A DNA stretch of 60,563 nt, from positions 1-60,563 of the forward strand of contig NZ_JAHLZE010000032.1 of assembly GCF_020148105.1 (NCBI RefSeq), given 5' to 3'. Origin of the DNA: Methanobrevibacter sp. TMH8 (GTDB lineage: Archaea; Methanobacteriota; Methanobacteria; Methanobacteriales; Methanobacteriaceae). Below, in pieces: positions 17,652 through 27,592 of this stretch. Within the stretch, counting starts at the first letter, position 1. Every line of letters begins with the position of its first letter. The notes below the pieces were generated by a model. That model saw only the letters and a program-made list of their open reading frames with translations. It had not been told where the DNA came from and searched no databases. Both the position numbers and the translations under genes were made by a program.

Positions 17652-18284
17652 TTAATCATCTATTACAATGTCTTTAAAGTCTATAATAAATACATTATTT
17701 TTTGTGGCTATTTTTTTAATTTTTACTACATCTTCTATATCTTCAATTGAAATAAGAACCGTTGATAAAACAACATCACTCATATTAAACAATGGAGCTA
17801 TCATATCCTGTAAAAAATTAGGAAGTTTTACACTCAATTGTAAATCAGTTTCAATGAAACCAGTAGTTTGATCTTCTAATAATATAGAAAAACTAGAACT
17901 TTTTCTTTCTGCATCTCCAACAAATTTCTTAATAGCATCATCTGGAGCTACAAGTAACATTAAATTCGGTTCATTACCAACATAAAAAGGAGCAATTTGA
18001 ATATAAGCTCCGCCATTTTCTTTACTAACATAGCTAAGTTCTCTTATTTTATCAGCATCGCCATATAACATGATAAAATCAAATTTTTTATGAACATAAG
18101 ATTCTTCTAAAGTGACATGCTCTCTAAAAAGTATTTTAACTCTGTCTTTAGAGGATATAGCTGCATAAGCTATATCATTTACGAGTTCTTCATTGCCTGC
18201 AGCAACACACCATAAATGATCCGAACTCTGTTCATTAGAAACTTTTGCTGCCTGCCTTAAAACTTGTATCTTGTCTTCTATCAT
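17652..18284 (-). CDS. Conserved-looking protein of unknown function
   Basis: A 210-residue soluble protein that I do not recognise. The start ATG at 18284 is favoured by GGAGGTG eight bases upstream; the GTG within that motif would add only three residues. Predicted alternating helices and strands (HLWCVAAGNEELV, DFIMLYGDADKI, NLMLLVAPDDAIKKF) suggest an alpha/beta fold. There are no membrane segments or catalytic motifs. It lies upstream of mreB on the same strand but 660 bp away, so a shared operon is not evident. Confidence 0.8.
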   Translation of the reverse strand: MIEDKIQVLRQAAKVSNEQSSDHLWCVAAGNEELVNDIAYAAISSKDRVKILFREHVTLEESYVHKKFDFIMLYGDADKIRELSYVSKENGGAYIQIAPFYVGNEPNLMLLVAPDDAIKKFVGDAERKSSSFSILLEDQTTGFIETDLQLSVKLPNFLQDMIAPLFNMSDVVLSTVLISIEDIEDVVKIKKIATKNNVFIIDFKDIVIDD

Positions 18285-18923
18285 TATGTCCACCTCCTGT
18301 GCTATGCACTATAAAAAGTATGCATAATATTACATAACTTAAATTAATTATTCAAATTATCCATAAAATTAATTTATTAAACTATAATAATTTTAATATA
18401 GCTTAAATATCTTATGAAGAATTTTATATAAATCAAAACATCTTTGAGAATTATTTAATCATTGATATCTAATTTCAGCTTCAACTATTAGAAATCAATA
18501 TAGTATTTTAAATATTATATTCTCATCATGTAGCATAATAAGATTTATTCTATTAATATTTAAATTTATCCTATTATGTTTTAAAAATTTTTAATTAAGG
18601 ATAAATTATCACAAAATGTTTGATTATTAATACTTTTAATATTATATTAGAATACTCTTAAATTATTAAAAAGGAAAATATATTAAAAATATGCGTAAAA
18701 TACAGATAAATAATAGAAAAAAAACTAAAAAAACTAAAAAAAGGATAAAAAGACTAAAAAAGACTAAATAGTATGTTAAAAAATATTGAATAAAATTAAA
18801 TAAAATTAAAAAATTAAGAAATAATAGAAAAATAATAAAAATGAAAAAAGAATATGAAAATAAAAACAAAATAATGAAAATAAAAAATGAGAATAAAAGA
18901 TATGAAAAAATATATCTTAAAAT
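18285..18923. other. Gene-free AT-rich spacer
   Basis: About 640 bp. The A-rich stretch at 18666-18869 gives a Phe/Leu-rich minus-strand frame that is only a poly-T artefact. No gene or RNA is recognised. Confidence 0.5.
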
Positions 18924-19295
18924 TTATTCAATAATTTCCTCTATGAACATTAAAGGATAATTTAATTCTGGAATGAATTTCATTCTAACAACGGCTAAAA
19001 CACTATCAATTTTAGAATGGATTTTTACATCTAACATATCCCCCGATAATGAAACATAATCAAACTCAGACATTATTTCTTTTATTTTAGCTAAATCAAT
19101 TTTAACTTCAGTTTTTTCAATAGCAGGTTGAAGTGAAAGAGATTTTTCAATAGCTGTTTCTAAGCTATTTGCTGATTTTTCATTAACAGGAGTTCCAATA
19201 AATTGATGGAATAATGCACCCATACTAATAGCACCTTCAAAAATAGCCCTTTCTCTAGAGCTAATATTTGAAAAAAATTCTTTTTCTACATTCAT
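18924..19295 (-). CDS. mptD: Dihydroneopterin aldolase, archaeal MptD type
   Basis: Cleaves 7,8-dihydroneopterin to 6-hydroxymethyl-dihydropterin and glycolaldehyde on the way to tetrahydromethanopterin. The segment SSRERAIFEGAISMGALFHQ near residues 8-30 matches the archaeal MptD/DHNA family, which is distinct from bacterial FolB. Length is 123 residues from the ATG at 19295, preceded by GGAAAGTG. It lies 55 bp downstream of the sortase gene on the same strand. The assignment rests on recognition of the N-terminal motif. Confidence 0.8.
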   Translation of the reverse strand: MNVEKEFFSNISSRERAIFEGAISMGALFHQFIGTPVNEKSANSLETAIEKSLSLQPAIEKTEVKIDLAKIKEIMSEFDYVSLSGDMLDVKIHSKIDSVLAVVRMKFIPELNYPLMFIEEIIE

Positions 19296-19350
19296 TATAC
19301 ACACTTTCCAAAATTATTTTTAAATTATTTTAAAGTATATTTAATAATCT

Positions 19351-20076
19351 CTATGCACTAAAATCTCCATTTAACCAATTAATTTTTGATGCAATAATAT
19401 CGGGATCAAATGGAACAAAGTACGCAAATATGAGTATTCCAGACATAATCAAAACTGCAGCTAATATAAATATCCTATCTTCTTTAATTGGATAAAAATA
19501 AGATAGTACCAATCCTAGTCCTAAAAAGAGAACACATATAATTAAAGCATTATGCATATTAGGATTTTCTTTAACTATTGTATCATTTAATGGACCAACT
19601 TTATCCATATCAGCAACTACAATCAATCTATTAGTTGTAAATCCTGGAGGATCACAAGTGATTAAATATATCTTTTGAACATCTTTATGAACCGGCAACT
19701 GATAGCTAGCTGGAACTATAGTTGAGCTATTAACAGTATAGTTAACTTGCCCAATATTTGGCCATTCAAGTGTCACAGTATCTCCTGATTTTAATTGGTT
19801 TAAATTAAAAAACGGCGAACTATAGCTAGTCCTATGACCAAATAATATTACTTCCCCTTTTGTAGGAAGGAAAGACACCTCCTCATGGTAGACTCCTTGT
19901 GAAATAGAAACATTATTAATTTTTTCATTTACTCCAATAGATGGAATTAGAACTACTGGGGATGTTACATCCTTTTCAATAGATACTTTTGAAGAATAAT
20001 AGGACACTTCTAGTAATGCATACATACCAACAACTATAAGTGCTATAATAACCACAACTGTTGTGAGTTTTACCAA
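19351..20076 (-). CDS. Sortase family cysteine transpeptidase
   Basis: A membrane-anchored sortase of 241 residues. One N-terminal transmembrane helix (about 5-22) precedes the sortase barrel, and two C-terminal helices (about 176-192 and 200-220) follow. Catalytic residues are visible: LFGHRT (His81), LITCDPPG (Cys141) and NR (Arg150). Sortases cut a C-terminal sorting signal and attach proteins to the wall or a membrane component; the acceptor in pseudomurein archaea is not known to me. The start is TTG with GGTGAT three bases before. The adhesin whose C-terminus is visible shows no canonical LPXTG signal. Confidence 0.87.
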   Translation of the reverse strand: MVKLTTVVVIIALIVVGMYALLEVSYYSSKVSIEKDVTSPVVLIPSIGVNEKINNVSISQGVYHEEVSFLPTKGEVILFGHRTSYSSPFFNLNQLKSGDTVTLEWPNIGQVNYTVNSSTIVPASYQLPVHKDVQKIYLITCDPPGFTTNRLIVVADMDKVGPLNDTIVKENPNMHNALIICVLFLGLGLVLSYFYPIKEDRIFILAAVLIMSGILIFAYFVPFDPDIIASKINWLNGDFSA

Positions 20077-20608
20077 ATAATCACCATATAAATTTTAGTT
20101 TTGATTTTAATAAGATAAATTCCTAATAAATAATTTGAATAAATAATTGGAATAATTAATTTGAATAATTAATTTGAATAATTTAAATAAGTTTAATATT
20201 TAATATTTAATAATAATTAATAAAATATTTTAATATTAATAATCTAATTGTTTAATAAATTAATAATCTTATTTTATAATTAATTATTAGAATATCAATA
20301 ACCTAATAATATATAAAACAATCTAATATAAAAATTTATACAAAAATAAATGCACATATTGGAATAATCTATATATATTTATTTAAAAAAAATAATTAGA
20401 TATAATAATATTAAGTTATATAAACTAGATATTAATAATATATAACTAATTCTATATATAGTTTTGTATATATTTTATGTATACTTTGTAATATCTAAAA
20501 CAATTTTTCCATAATTCATATTAATTTATTTTTGTTTTTATATACTATTATACAGATATTGTATTAAAATAGTATTCATTACTATTTTATTATATTTTCA
20601 CAAAATGA
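20077..20608. other. Gene-free AT-rich spacer
   Basis: About 530 bp upstream of the sortase gene, with three short AATAATTAATTTG-like repeats near 20150-20180. It probably contains the sortase/mptD promoter. No gene is seen. Confidence 0.5.
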
Positions 20609-22768
20609 TTATGTTATATTTTCTTTATTTTCTTTATTTTTTGAATAAGTATTTTTCAATTCATTTATCATCCAATCAGGAGCTTTGCTAGTTGGAATAG
20701 TTAAAATAATATTTTCCATATTATTTATAACAAAAGGAACATCATTTCGAGGAACTTCAATCAATAAAAGATATTGAACATCAATCTCAGCTAAATTAGA
20801 TTGTCTCTCATAGTCAGATAACTTCAATCCATAGCTATTTAACAATGTTGATATTTGTTTTTCATCGTATCCTCCAGATATAGATCCTCTAATCATTTCT
20901 TCAACATTTGTAGAGAAAGATTTACTATTCTGAACCTGATTAGTATTATTTCCATTTATTGTAGTTTGTGATTTAATATAATCAGCACTTATCATTCCAC
21001 TATCTTTTGATCTCATTATAGCCAATATTGTAGACCCACTTATATCTGGAGATATAATAACTGTTTTAGAATCTTGTTGTGAACTAGAAGTTGTTGAAAT
21101 TTGTCCTGTATTTGATTGTGAATTTGATTGTGAATTTTCATTAACATTAGTGTTTTCTGAATCAGTTGATACATTTGAATTATCAGAACCTTCTGAAATA
21201 GAGCTAGATTCAGAATTAGACTGAGAACTAGATTGAGACGAATCAGAAGATTGAAGTTGATTAGAATCATACAATGTATAAATATCAACAATACTCCCTA
21301 TTGATATTAATCCAGCCCCGGCTTGTAACCTATCTATTAAAACAGGAACTGCCACAGTATCTGGTTTTTTAAAAACAATATTAGCAAGAACTCTGCCGTC
21401 ATTTTCATTAACTAATGATTTCGCATCTTCTGCATCCATAATAACATTTTTATTATTTATATTATTATTTGATTCAGCATAAACAAATCCTGCTTTAGAA
21501 ATTTGATTGTTATCATCAATTGAGTTAAAATTTGTATTAGACTCGTTATTTCCATTAAAAATAGCAATATTGCCGGATGCTGTATTTTCAGAAGAAATAG
21601 TTTCATAAGTAACCATAACTCTATTAAAATTGTCTTTTGTTTTATTAATCTGTTTTGATTGATATTCTCTCCATGAAAACGTTGCAGGCCGTATAATATC
21701 AATAGCATTTATTTCTTCAGGAGATTTAGCTAATTCTATTTCAGAAGTTAAGGTTAAAACATTTGGATCAAGAGCCAAAGGTCCTTTAAAAAGAGAATTC
21801 AATTCATTGAATTTATTTGTTTTAGCTGTGGATAAATCATCCTGAAATGGTTGATAAACTAAAAAATAATATCCAGAAAATAATAGAACAATTAAAATTA
21901 AACTAAATATAGCTGCACCTAAGATTGTTTTTGAATCATCAGTGCCTAATGATTTTCTAAATTGTTTAAATATATTTTTATCTAGATTAAGATTATCTAG
22001 ATTAAGAAAATTTTTAAAATCCAACTTTTCATTTTTTTCTTTTTCAATCTTATTAATATTTCCAAATTTATCACTTAATGGTCCAGAAATTACAGATTTT
22101 TGTTTATCTGATTTAAAATTTTGTGAATCATTAGTTAATGCTTCTGAACTTGGAATTTTTTTAGGTAAAAATTTATTAAATCTATCATCTTCCTCAGAAA
22201 TCTTATTTACATTAGAATTAGAAACCTTATTAAAATCATTATGATTTCTATTTAAATCTTTTAAATCAAAATTATCAAGATTTTTTAAATAATTTTCATG
22301 TTTTATTTCTTCTTTTGAAGGTTCAATCCTCCGATAATATTCATTGTCAAAATTATCTTCAATAATATTAGGAAAATCATTAGAAATTTCATCTAAAAAA
22401 TCATCTGCACATTTATCTTGAATATTTTTATTATTACTAATATTATTATTAATATTATTAATATTAAAGATATTATTATCATTATCCTCTGTAAATTTAC
22501 TATTTTTAGCACATTTACTATTTTTATTTATTACATTATTTTCTACGGTATTTTCTTTATTTTCTTTATTTTTTTTATTTTTTTTATTTTCACTAACTTC
22601 AATATCTGTTAAATCATCAATTTTATTAGATATAAAATAAAATACATCTTTAATAGGTTTTAAAAAACTAAATCCCGATTTAAAACTAATTCTAGACTTT
22701 AAATTATTGAATTTGTTTAAACTAATTAATTTAGAATTAAATTTTTTTTTGAATCCCTTATCTTTCAA
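20609..22768 (-). CDS. DUF515-type membrane protein, Asn/Lys-rich
   Basis: A 719-residue protein with a long, charged, Asn-rich N-terminal cytoplasmic part (1-275), where low-complexity NINNINNN-like tracts are frequent. One transmembrane helix follows near 283-305 (ILGAAIFSLILIVLLFSGYY). The extracellular region contains a conserved core, VAVPVLIDRLQAGAGLISIG (about 465-485), reminiscent of SAF/CpaB-like domains, and a Ser-rich linker. I assign it to the archaeal DUF515 family, whose function is unknown. It starts at TTG with a weak Shine-Dalgarno. It sits between archaetidylserine synthase and sortase genes, suggesting an envelope role. Confidence 0.7.
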   Translation of the reverse strand: MKDKGFKKKFNSKLISLNKFNNLKSRISFKSGFSFLKPIKDVFYFISNKIDDLTDIEVSENKKNKKNKENKENTVENNVINKNSKCAKNSKFTEDNDNNIFNINNINNNISNNKNIQDKCADDFLDEISNDFPNIIEDNFDNEYYRRIEPSKEEIKHENYLKNLDNFDLKDLNRNHNDFNKVSNSNVNKISEEDDRFNKFLPKKIPSSEALTNDSQNFKSDKQKSVISGPLSDKFGNINKIEKEKNEKLDFKNFLNLDNLNLDKNIFKQFRKSLGTDDSKTILGAAIFSLILIVLLFSGYYFLVYQPFQDDLSTAKTNKFNELNSLFKGPLALDPNVLTLTSEIELAKSPEEINAIDIIRPATFSWREYQSKQINKTKDNFNRVMVTYETISSENTASGNIAIFNGNNESNTNFNSIDDNNQISKAGFVYAESNNNINNKNVIMDAEDAKSLVNENDGRVLANIVFKKPDTVAVPVLIDRLQAGAGLISIGSIVDIYTLYDSNQLQSSDSSQSSSQSNSESSSISEGSDNSNVSTDSENTNVNENSQSNSQSNTGQISTTSSSQQDSKTVIISPDISGSTILAIMRSKDSGMISADYIKSQTTINGNNTNQVQNSKSFSTNVEEMIRGSISGGYDEKQISTLLNSYGLKLSDYERQSNLAEIDVQYLLLIEVPRNDVPFVINNMENIILTIPTSKAPDWMINELKNTYSKNKENKENIT

Positions 22769-23105
22769 ACTACCAACTCTTCAATAGAATATTTATTTGT
22801 AGATGAAAATGAGCTGAAAATTATCTTTATTATTTTATAACCTTTTATAATTCCTTAAATTATAATTAAAGTTATGATTAAAAATATAATGAGTTATATT
22901 ATATACAAAATAAAACAAAATAAAATATATCTAGATATATTAAGATATATCAATATATATTAAGATATATCGACATATATTAGAATATACTAAAATATAC
23001 TAGATTATATACAATATATCTTGAATATATAAAATATATGTGAATATAATGAAGTATAGAGAATATATTCTATGAATATATTATAATGAAATAATTCATA
23101 TTAAA
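22769..23105. repeat. AT-rich spacer with 20-bp periodic repeats
   Basis: ATATATTAAGATATATC occurs at 22935 and 22955, and degenerate copies continue at about 20-bp intervals to about 23040. A 20-bp period is close to two helical turns. It lies upstream of the DUF515 gene and downstream of archaetidylserine synthase. Confidence 0.5.
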
Positions 23106-23903
23106 CTATAACTCAAAATCGATAGAATCACTTTTTGAAAATAATAATCCTTTAAATAGCCCAATTAACACATAAATCAATGTTAAAACAAATACTACAC
23201 TAGCTGGAATATCAATTCCCCAAAAGACTATTGGATAAGGAATAAGAATAAGTATTAAAAAGATAGCAAATATGCCCAAATATTTAGGATTATCTAATTT
23301 TGAATATTTAATATTACTTATCATTAACAATCCCATAATTACCATTAAAATCATTGCTATATACAAATTAAAGAATCCACTTAAAACAAATGAAGATAAC
23401 AAAACCCCAGTTGCAGGAATTGGAACTCCAATAAATCCTTTAAAATTCAAATTATCAACAATGGCATTGTATCTAGTAAGACGTAAAACTCCACAAATAA
23501 CAATAAATAATGCAACTATAGCTAACAAATAATTCAACCCAATTAAGTTAATAAATTGAGTAAACTGAGATAATCCAAAATAATAGTGATTAATTAGTGA
23601 ATTTTGAATAGTACTAGTTCCAATACAATATAAAAGTATTCCTGGAGCAACACCAAAGGAAACAACGTCAGATAATGAATCTATATTCTTTCCAAACCCA
23701 TATTCATCAATTCTAGATAACTTTCTAGCTACCCATCCATCTATAGAGTCAAAAACTAGTGCAATAATTATAAATATTGCTGAGATAGCTATTTGTCCAT
23801 TTATTGCCATTAATATAGATAAAAATCCAAAAGATAAATTCAGCAATGAGATTACATCAGACACTGCCATAAAATATCCAATTTTAGTTTCTTTTAAATC
23901 CAT
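23106..23903 (-). CDS. pssA: Archaetidylserine synthase
   Basis: CDP-alcohol phosphatidyltransferase that makes archaetidylserine from CDP-archaeol and L-serine. Residues 52-60 (DSIDGWVAR) and 71-79 (GKNIDSLSD) supply the family's D-D-G-A-R-G-D-D residues, with a two-residue expansion (YGFG) as I recall for archaeal/Bacillus-type PssA. About eight hydrophobic helices span the 265 residues. The ATG at 23903 is preceded by AGGAG at seven bases. It is divergent from rnhB. Confidence 0.87.
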   Translation of the reverse strand: MDLKETKIGYFMAVSDVISLLNLSFGFLSILMAINGQIAISAIFIIIALVFDSIDGWVARKLSRIDEYGFGKNIDSLSDVVSFGVAPGILLYCIGTSTIQNSLINHYYFGLSQFTQFINLIGLNYLLAIVALFIVICGVLRLTRYNAIVDNLNFKGFIGVPIPATGVLLSSFVLSGFFNLYIAMILMVIMGLLMISNIKYSKLDNPKYLGIFAIFLILILIPYPIVFWGIDIPASVVFVLTLIYVLIGLFKGLLFSKSDSIDFEL

Positions 23904-24328
23904 GTTTTGACTCCTAATAATACTTTAATTGTAGTTATTAATTAATATTTGCTTTTAAATGAGATAAATATTTCTATTAGAGATTAATATTTGATAATAA
24001 ATTAAATTTTCATAAATAAGAACAAAAAAACAATACAAAATGAATATTTTTATGTCAAAACAATTTTTATATTGAAAATTTCATTTTCTTATTCTTATAA
24101 TTATTATCATTATAAACATGTATAAATATCAATATATAAAATATCAGTATTGTAAATATCATTATTGTATATTCTATTTAATAATATAATTTAATAATAA
24201 TATTAATTTAATATATTTAAATTTGATTAATATATATTTATATTATTTATATTATTAATTCCAATATCATAATATAGAAATATATTATAATCATTATTAA
24301 AATCTATTATAATCATGTATATAATCAA
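23904..24328. other. Divergent intergenic region pssA/rnhB
   Basis: AT-rich region holding the promoters of two divergent genes. A convincing TATA box is visible only on the rnhB side. No gene is seen. Confidence 0.5.
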
Positions 24329-24336
24329 TTTATAAA
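24329..24336 (+). promoter_or_regulatory. TATA box for rnhB
   Basis: AATTTATAAATC places a TTTATAAA box 62 bases before the ATG, predicting transcription start near 24360. The short leader contains the GGTGA Shine-Dalgarno. Confidence 0.45.
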
Positions 24337-24390
24337 TCATTATAGAAAATAAAAATATTTTTATAGAGTAAAAAATCCCATGGTGAATAA

Positions 24391-25017
24391 ATGAATGTTT
24401 TAGGAATAGATGAAGCAGGAAGAGGCCCCGTGATTGGCCCACTTATTGTAGCAGGTGTTGTGATTCCTGATGAAAAGGTCCAAATACTAGAAAGAATGGG
24501 TATAAAAGACTCTAAAAGATTAACTCCCACACGAAGAAAAGTATTATCTCGAAAATTGAGAAACATGTTTGAATATGAAACTGTAGAAATAACAGCTAGA
24601 GATATCGACAATTTGAGAGCAAAAGATGTAAATCTTAATGAAATAGAAAAAATAGCTATGCTACAAATTATTGATAAATTAGATGCTGATTGCATAATAG
24701 TAGACTCAGTCGATGTAAAACCAAAACGATTAGAAGAAGAAATAAAATCAATTTCTGGTAATGATAATGTAATTTCTGAACACAAAGCAGATGATAAATA
24801 TATGCAAGTTGCTGCTGCTTCTATAATAGCTAAATATGAAAGAGACAGTATAATAGAACAGTTGAAAAAAGAATATAGGGAAATTGGAGAAATTGGATCT
24901 GGATATCCAAGTGACCCCAAAACTAAAAAATTCTTAGAAAACTTTAGCTATAATGAAATGCCCGAAATCGTTAGAAAATCTTGGAAAACTGTTGAAAACT
25001 TGAAAAACCAAGAATAA
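24391..25017 (+). CDS. rnhB: Ribonuclease HII
   Basis: Removes RNA from RNA/DNA hybrids and single ribonucleotides from DNA. The active-site motif GIDEAGRGPVIGPLIVAGV (residues 5-23) has the acidic pair Asp6-Glu7. IIVDSVD near 110 and SEHKADDKYMQVAAASIIAK near 129-148 supply the remaining family motifs. Length is 208 residues, typical of archaeal RNase HII. GGTGA lies four bases before the ATG. It is a single gene followed by a repeat-containing spacer. Confidence 0.95.
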   Translation: MNVLGIDEAGRGPVIGPLIVAGVVIPDEKVQILERMGIKDSKRLTPTRRKVLSRKLRNMFEYETVEITARDIDNLRAKDVNLNEIEKIAMLQIIDKLDADCIIVDSVDVKPKRLEEEIKSISGNDNVISEHKADDKYMQVAAASIIAKYERDSIIEQLKKEYREIGEIGSGYPSDPKTKKFLENFSYNEMPEIVRKSWKTVENLKNQE

Positions 25018-25535
25018 TATGAATTATGTAATTAAATTACATTATTTGATAATATTATACTATAATTATAGGATAAATAGTAATAAATTATAAAAAGATG
25101 TTTAATTATATAATAATTTCAAATTATATATAATTTCAAATAACAAATTATAAAAATATATTTTAAAATAGATTTTATATATATCATTATAAAATTAAAT
25201 ATACAATTTTAAATAACAAATTATAAAGATACATTTTATATATATCATTATAAAATTAAATATACAATTTTAAATAACAAATTATAAAGATACATTTTAT
25301 ATATATCATTATAAAATTAAATATGTAATTTTAAATAACAAATTAATAAGTTAAAAAATAATAATTAAAAATAACAATTTTTAAAAAAATAATTTAAAGA
25401 TCAATAAAATAATAATTGAAAAATCAATTAAAATAATAAAATAATAAAATAATAAAATAAAAATAAAATCAAGATTAAATTAATTAAAATCATGATAAAT
25501 TAATATTACACATTAAATTATAATTAGAGGATATT
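25018..25535. repeat. Spacer with three tandem 61-bp repeats
   Basis: The element TAACAAATTATAAA begins at 25141, 25214 and 25275, with a further partial copy at 25336 (periods 73, 61, 61). Copies two and three are nearly identical over the full 61 bp. The rest of the 500-bp spacer is A/T runs leading to exbB. No coding frame is present. Confidence 0.75.
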
Positions 25536-26384
25536 ATGATAGTAGAATTTTTCACAGGTGCATTTAATACTTTTATTGAGATATTCCAAAGCGGAGGAGT
25601 TATAACTTACATAATTGTTCTTATTGGTATCTATGGACTAATAAGTTCTATTCAAAAGATACGTTACCTTAGAAGTATAAGTAAATCAGACACTACAGAA
25701 ATTATGGGAACAGTTACAGTAGCAATGAATCGTGGCGGAGCAATTGAGGCTTTAAAATCAATAAGCCATTATAAAAATCCTGTTTCTAAAATCATTTCTG
25801 AAGCATTGAAAATTGGATATAAAAATAAAACAGAAGTTGAAGAAGGAATGGAACAGGTATTCATCGTTGAATTAAGTAAAATGACCAGCGGTATTAATAC
25901 TCTTAAAACCATAATAGAACTTGCTCCATTTTTAGGACTTATAGGTACTGTAATTGGTATTTGGATGACATTTAAGTCATTAGGAGTAAGTCCCAATAGT
26001 GCAGCAATGGCAGAAGGTATTTACATTGCATTAATTACAACTATAGTTGGTTTAGCCACAGCTATTATATTATTACCCCTCCATACATATATAAAAAGTT
26101 TAATTGATGTGGAAATGGATAAAATCGAGTTAGCTAATAAAATGACCAATTGGAGTTATGCTGTAGCTAAAATTAGAGTTGAAAATAATATCCCCTGTGC
26201 ATTAGAAGCATTGAAAGAAGCTGATGGAATAGTTAATACAAGAGAAATAATAGAGCAAGATTATACTGGAGCTAATATTCAGGTTTCATTTAAGCCAAGT
26301 ATGCTTGAAAAGAGTATTAACAATATCATATTAGAAAAATGTGATATTAAATCTGAAATAACTGAAAGTAGACTTAGACAATAA
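25536..26384 (+). CDS. exbB: MotA/TolQ/ExbB-family proton channel subunit
   Basis: A 282-residue membrane protein with helices at about 17-38, 128-150 and 163-188. The family core is visible as IIELAPFLGLIGTVIGIWMT and AEGIYIALITTIVGLATAI. ExbB/TolQ proteins form the pentameric channel that couples proton flow to an energised partner. Its cognate ExbD-like subunit starts 18 bp downstream. No TonB/TolA-like partner is encoded nearby, and an archaeon has no outer membrane, so the driven process is unknown. GAGG lies five bases before the ATG. Confidence 0.88.
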   Translation: MIVEFFTGAFNTFIEIFQSGGVITYIIVLIGIYGLISSIQKIRYLRSISKSDTTEIMGTVTVAMNRGGAIEALKSISHYKNPVSKIISEALKIGYKNKTEVEEGMEQVFIVELSKMTSGINTLKTIIELAPFLGLIGTVIGIWMTFKSLGVSPNSAAMAEGIYIALITTIVGLATAIILLPLHTYIKSLIDVEMDKIELANKMTNWSYAVAKIRVENNIPCALEALKEADGIVNTREIIEQDYTGANIQVSFKPSMLEKSINNIILEKCDIKSEITESRLRQ

Positions 26385-26402
26385 ATATATGAAGGAATTA
26401 AA

Positions 26403-26807
26403 ATGGCATTAGATATTAAAAGGCACAGACAGAAAATAAAAGAAACTGGGCCTGAATTCAACCTTGTTCCGTTTATTGACATTCTATTTACACTATTAAT
26501 ATTTTTAGTAGTTAGTAGTAGTTTTAGTACTGCAGGAATTAATGATGCTACAGATAGTGGAACTGGAAAACCTAATATAACTGATACAAGTGGTACTTCA
26601 GAATATTATTTATTACCTGTAGCAGGATTGGAAAAAGTAACAGTTAATGGTCAAGACATGTCTGCACTCATTAAAGATCATGCTATAGCAGTTCAAACGA
26701 AAGTAATTGATCAAGGCGAAATTATTATAAAACCTAAAGAAAGAGCCATTATTATTACAGCACCTCCAGGTATGAGTCCAGAACAGGCAGTGCGTTCTCC
26801 AGATTAG
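26403..26807 (+). CDS. exbD: ExbD/TolR-like subunit
   Basis: A 134-residue protein with a short cytoplasmic N-terminus and one transmembrane helix (about 20-43). The helix is preceded by FNLVPFIDILFTLLIFLVV, which contains the conserved membrane-embedded Asp (Asp27) of ExbD/TolR/MotB. A small periplasm-side domain follows. It pairs with the upstream ExbB gene (18-bp gap). The C-terminal domain is shorter and Gly/Thr-rich at its beginning compared with bacterial ExbD. Confidence 0.85.
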   Translation: MALDIKRHRQKIKETGPEFNLVPFIDILFTLLIFLVVSSSFSTAGINDATDSGTGKPNITDTSGTSEYYLLPVAGLEKVTVNGQDMSALIKDHAIAVQTKVIDQGEIIIKPKERAIIITAPPGMSPEQAVRSPD

Positions 26808-26965
26808 ATTGAATATTATTTAATATGATATAATAAGTTAGTTGATTACTAGTTAATCACTAGTTTATTATTTATTAATTATAATTTAGTTAATTATTTT
26901 ATTTGATAATTCAAAATTATATCAAAGAATATGTAATAAATCATAAATCGATAAGAGGGAAGAAA

Positions 26966-27592
26966 ATGTATTTAGGAAGAATTGTATCAGTTGGAATGAA
27001 TAGTGAAAAAAAACCATTTATAGCTTATAGAGTATCTAGTAGGTCTTTTCCAAATAGGATGGCAAAGAGCTTTGAAGATAAAGCAGCTATTATTCCAAAA
27101 GAAGGATATGAAACAGACATATTTGAAAATGCATACATAGCTTATAACTGTGTTAAAATAGTGGGAGATATAGCTATTGTATCCAATGGTTCACATACTG
27201 ATGTTATAGCTGATAAAATAGCTGTTGGAATGAATATTAAAGATGCTATGGCACTTTCTTTATTAGCTATGGATTATGAAAAAGATGATTATAATACCCC
27301 AAGAATAGCTGCAGCAATTACTTCAACAACTGATGAAAATAAATATGAAGCATATATTGGAATAGTTACTGATGGAAAAGTCTTAGTTGAAAAATTAGAA
27401 CATGGAAAAGCTGCATTTATTTCAACTTATGAATGTCAGTCCCCAGAAGAGGTTGAATTCACTGCAAAAAACTCTGCTTCAGCTGCAAAATTAATATTAG
27501 ATGAAGGAGAATTTAAAAAATTCACAAATCCAGTAGCTTCAGTTGGATCTGTGTTTGATGGAAAATGGAAAATAGAATCTATTAATTTGTAA
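26966..27592 (+). CDS. purO: IMP cyclohydrolase, archaeal PurO
   Basis: Closes the purine ring, converting FAICAR to IMP, the last step of de novo purine synthesis in many archaea. The N-terminus [12 protein letters not shown] and the segments [10 protein letters not shown] and [12 protein letters not shown] are characteristic of PurO, which is unrelated to bacterial PurH. The start is set at the ATG at 26966 because GAGGG is suitably placed upstream; the frame extends to 26903 but without a Shine-Dalgarno. This gives 208 residues, about the family size. Confidence 0.92.
   Translation: MYLGRIVSVGMNSEKKPFIAYRVSSRSFPNRMAKSFEDKAAIIPKEGYETDIFENAYIAYNCVKIVGDIAIVSNGSHTDVIADKIAVGMNIKDAMALSLLAMDYEKDDYNTPRIAAAITSTTDENKYEAYIGIVTDGKVLVEKLEHGKAAFISTYECQSPEEVEFTAKNSASAAKLILDEGEFKKFTNPVASVGSVFDGKWKIESINL

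Noticed and set aside
18666-18869. 67-codon Phe/Leu/Ile-rich minus-strand frame
   Set aside because: It reads through the complement of A-rich non-coding DNA; composition is an artefact of T runs.
24330-24920. 196-codon minus-strand frame opposite rnhB
   Set aside because: Entirely antisense to RNase HII, which has clear catalytic motifs.
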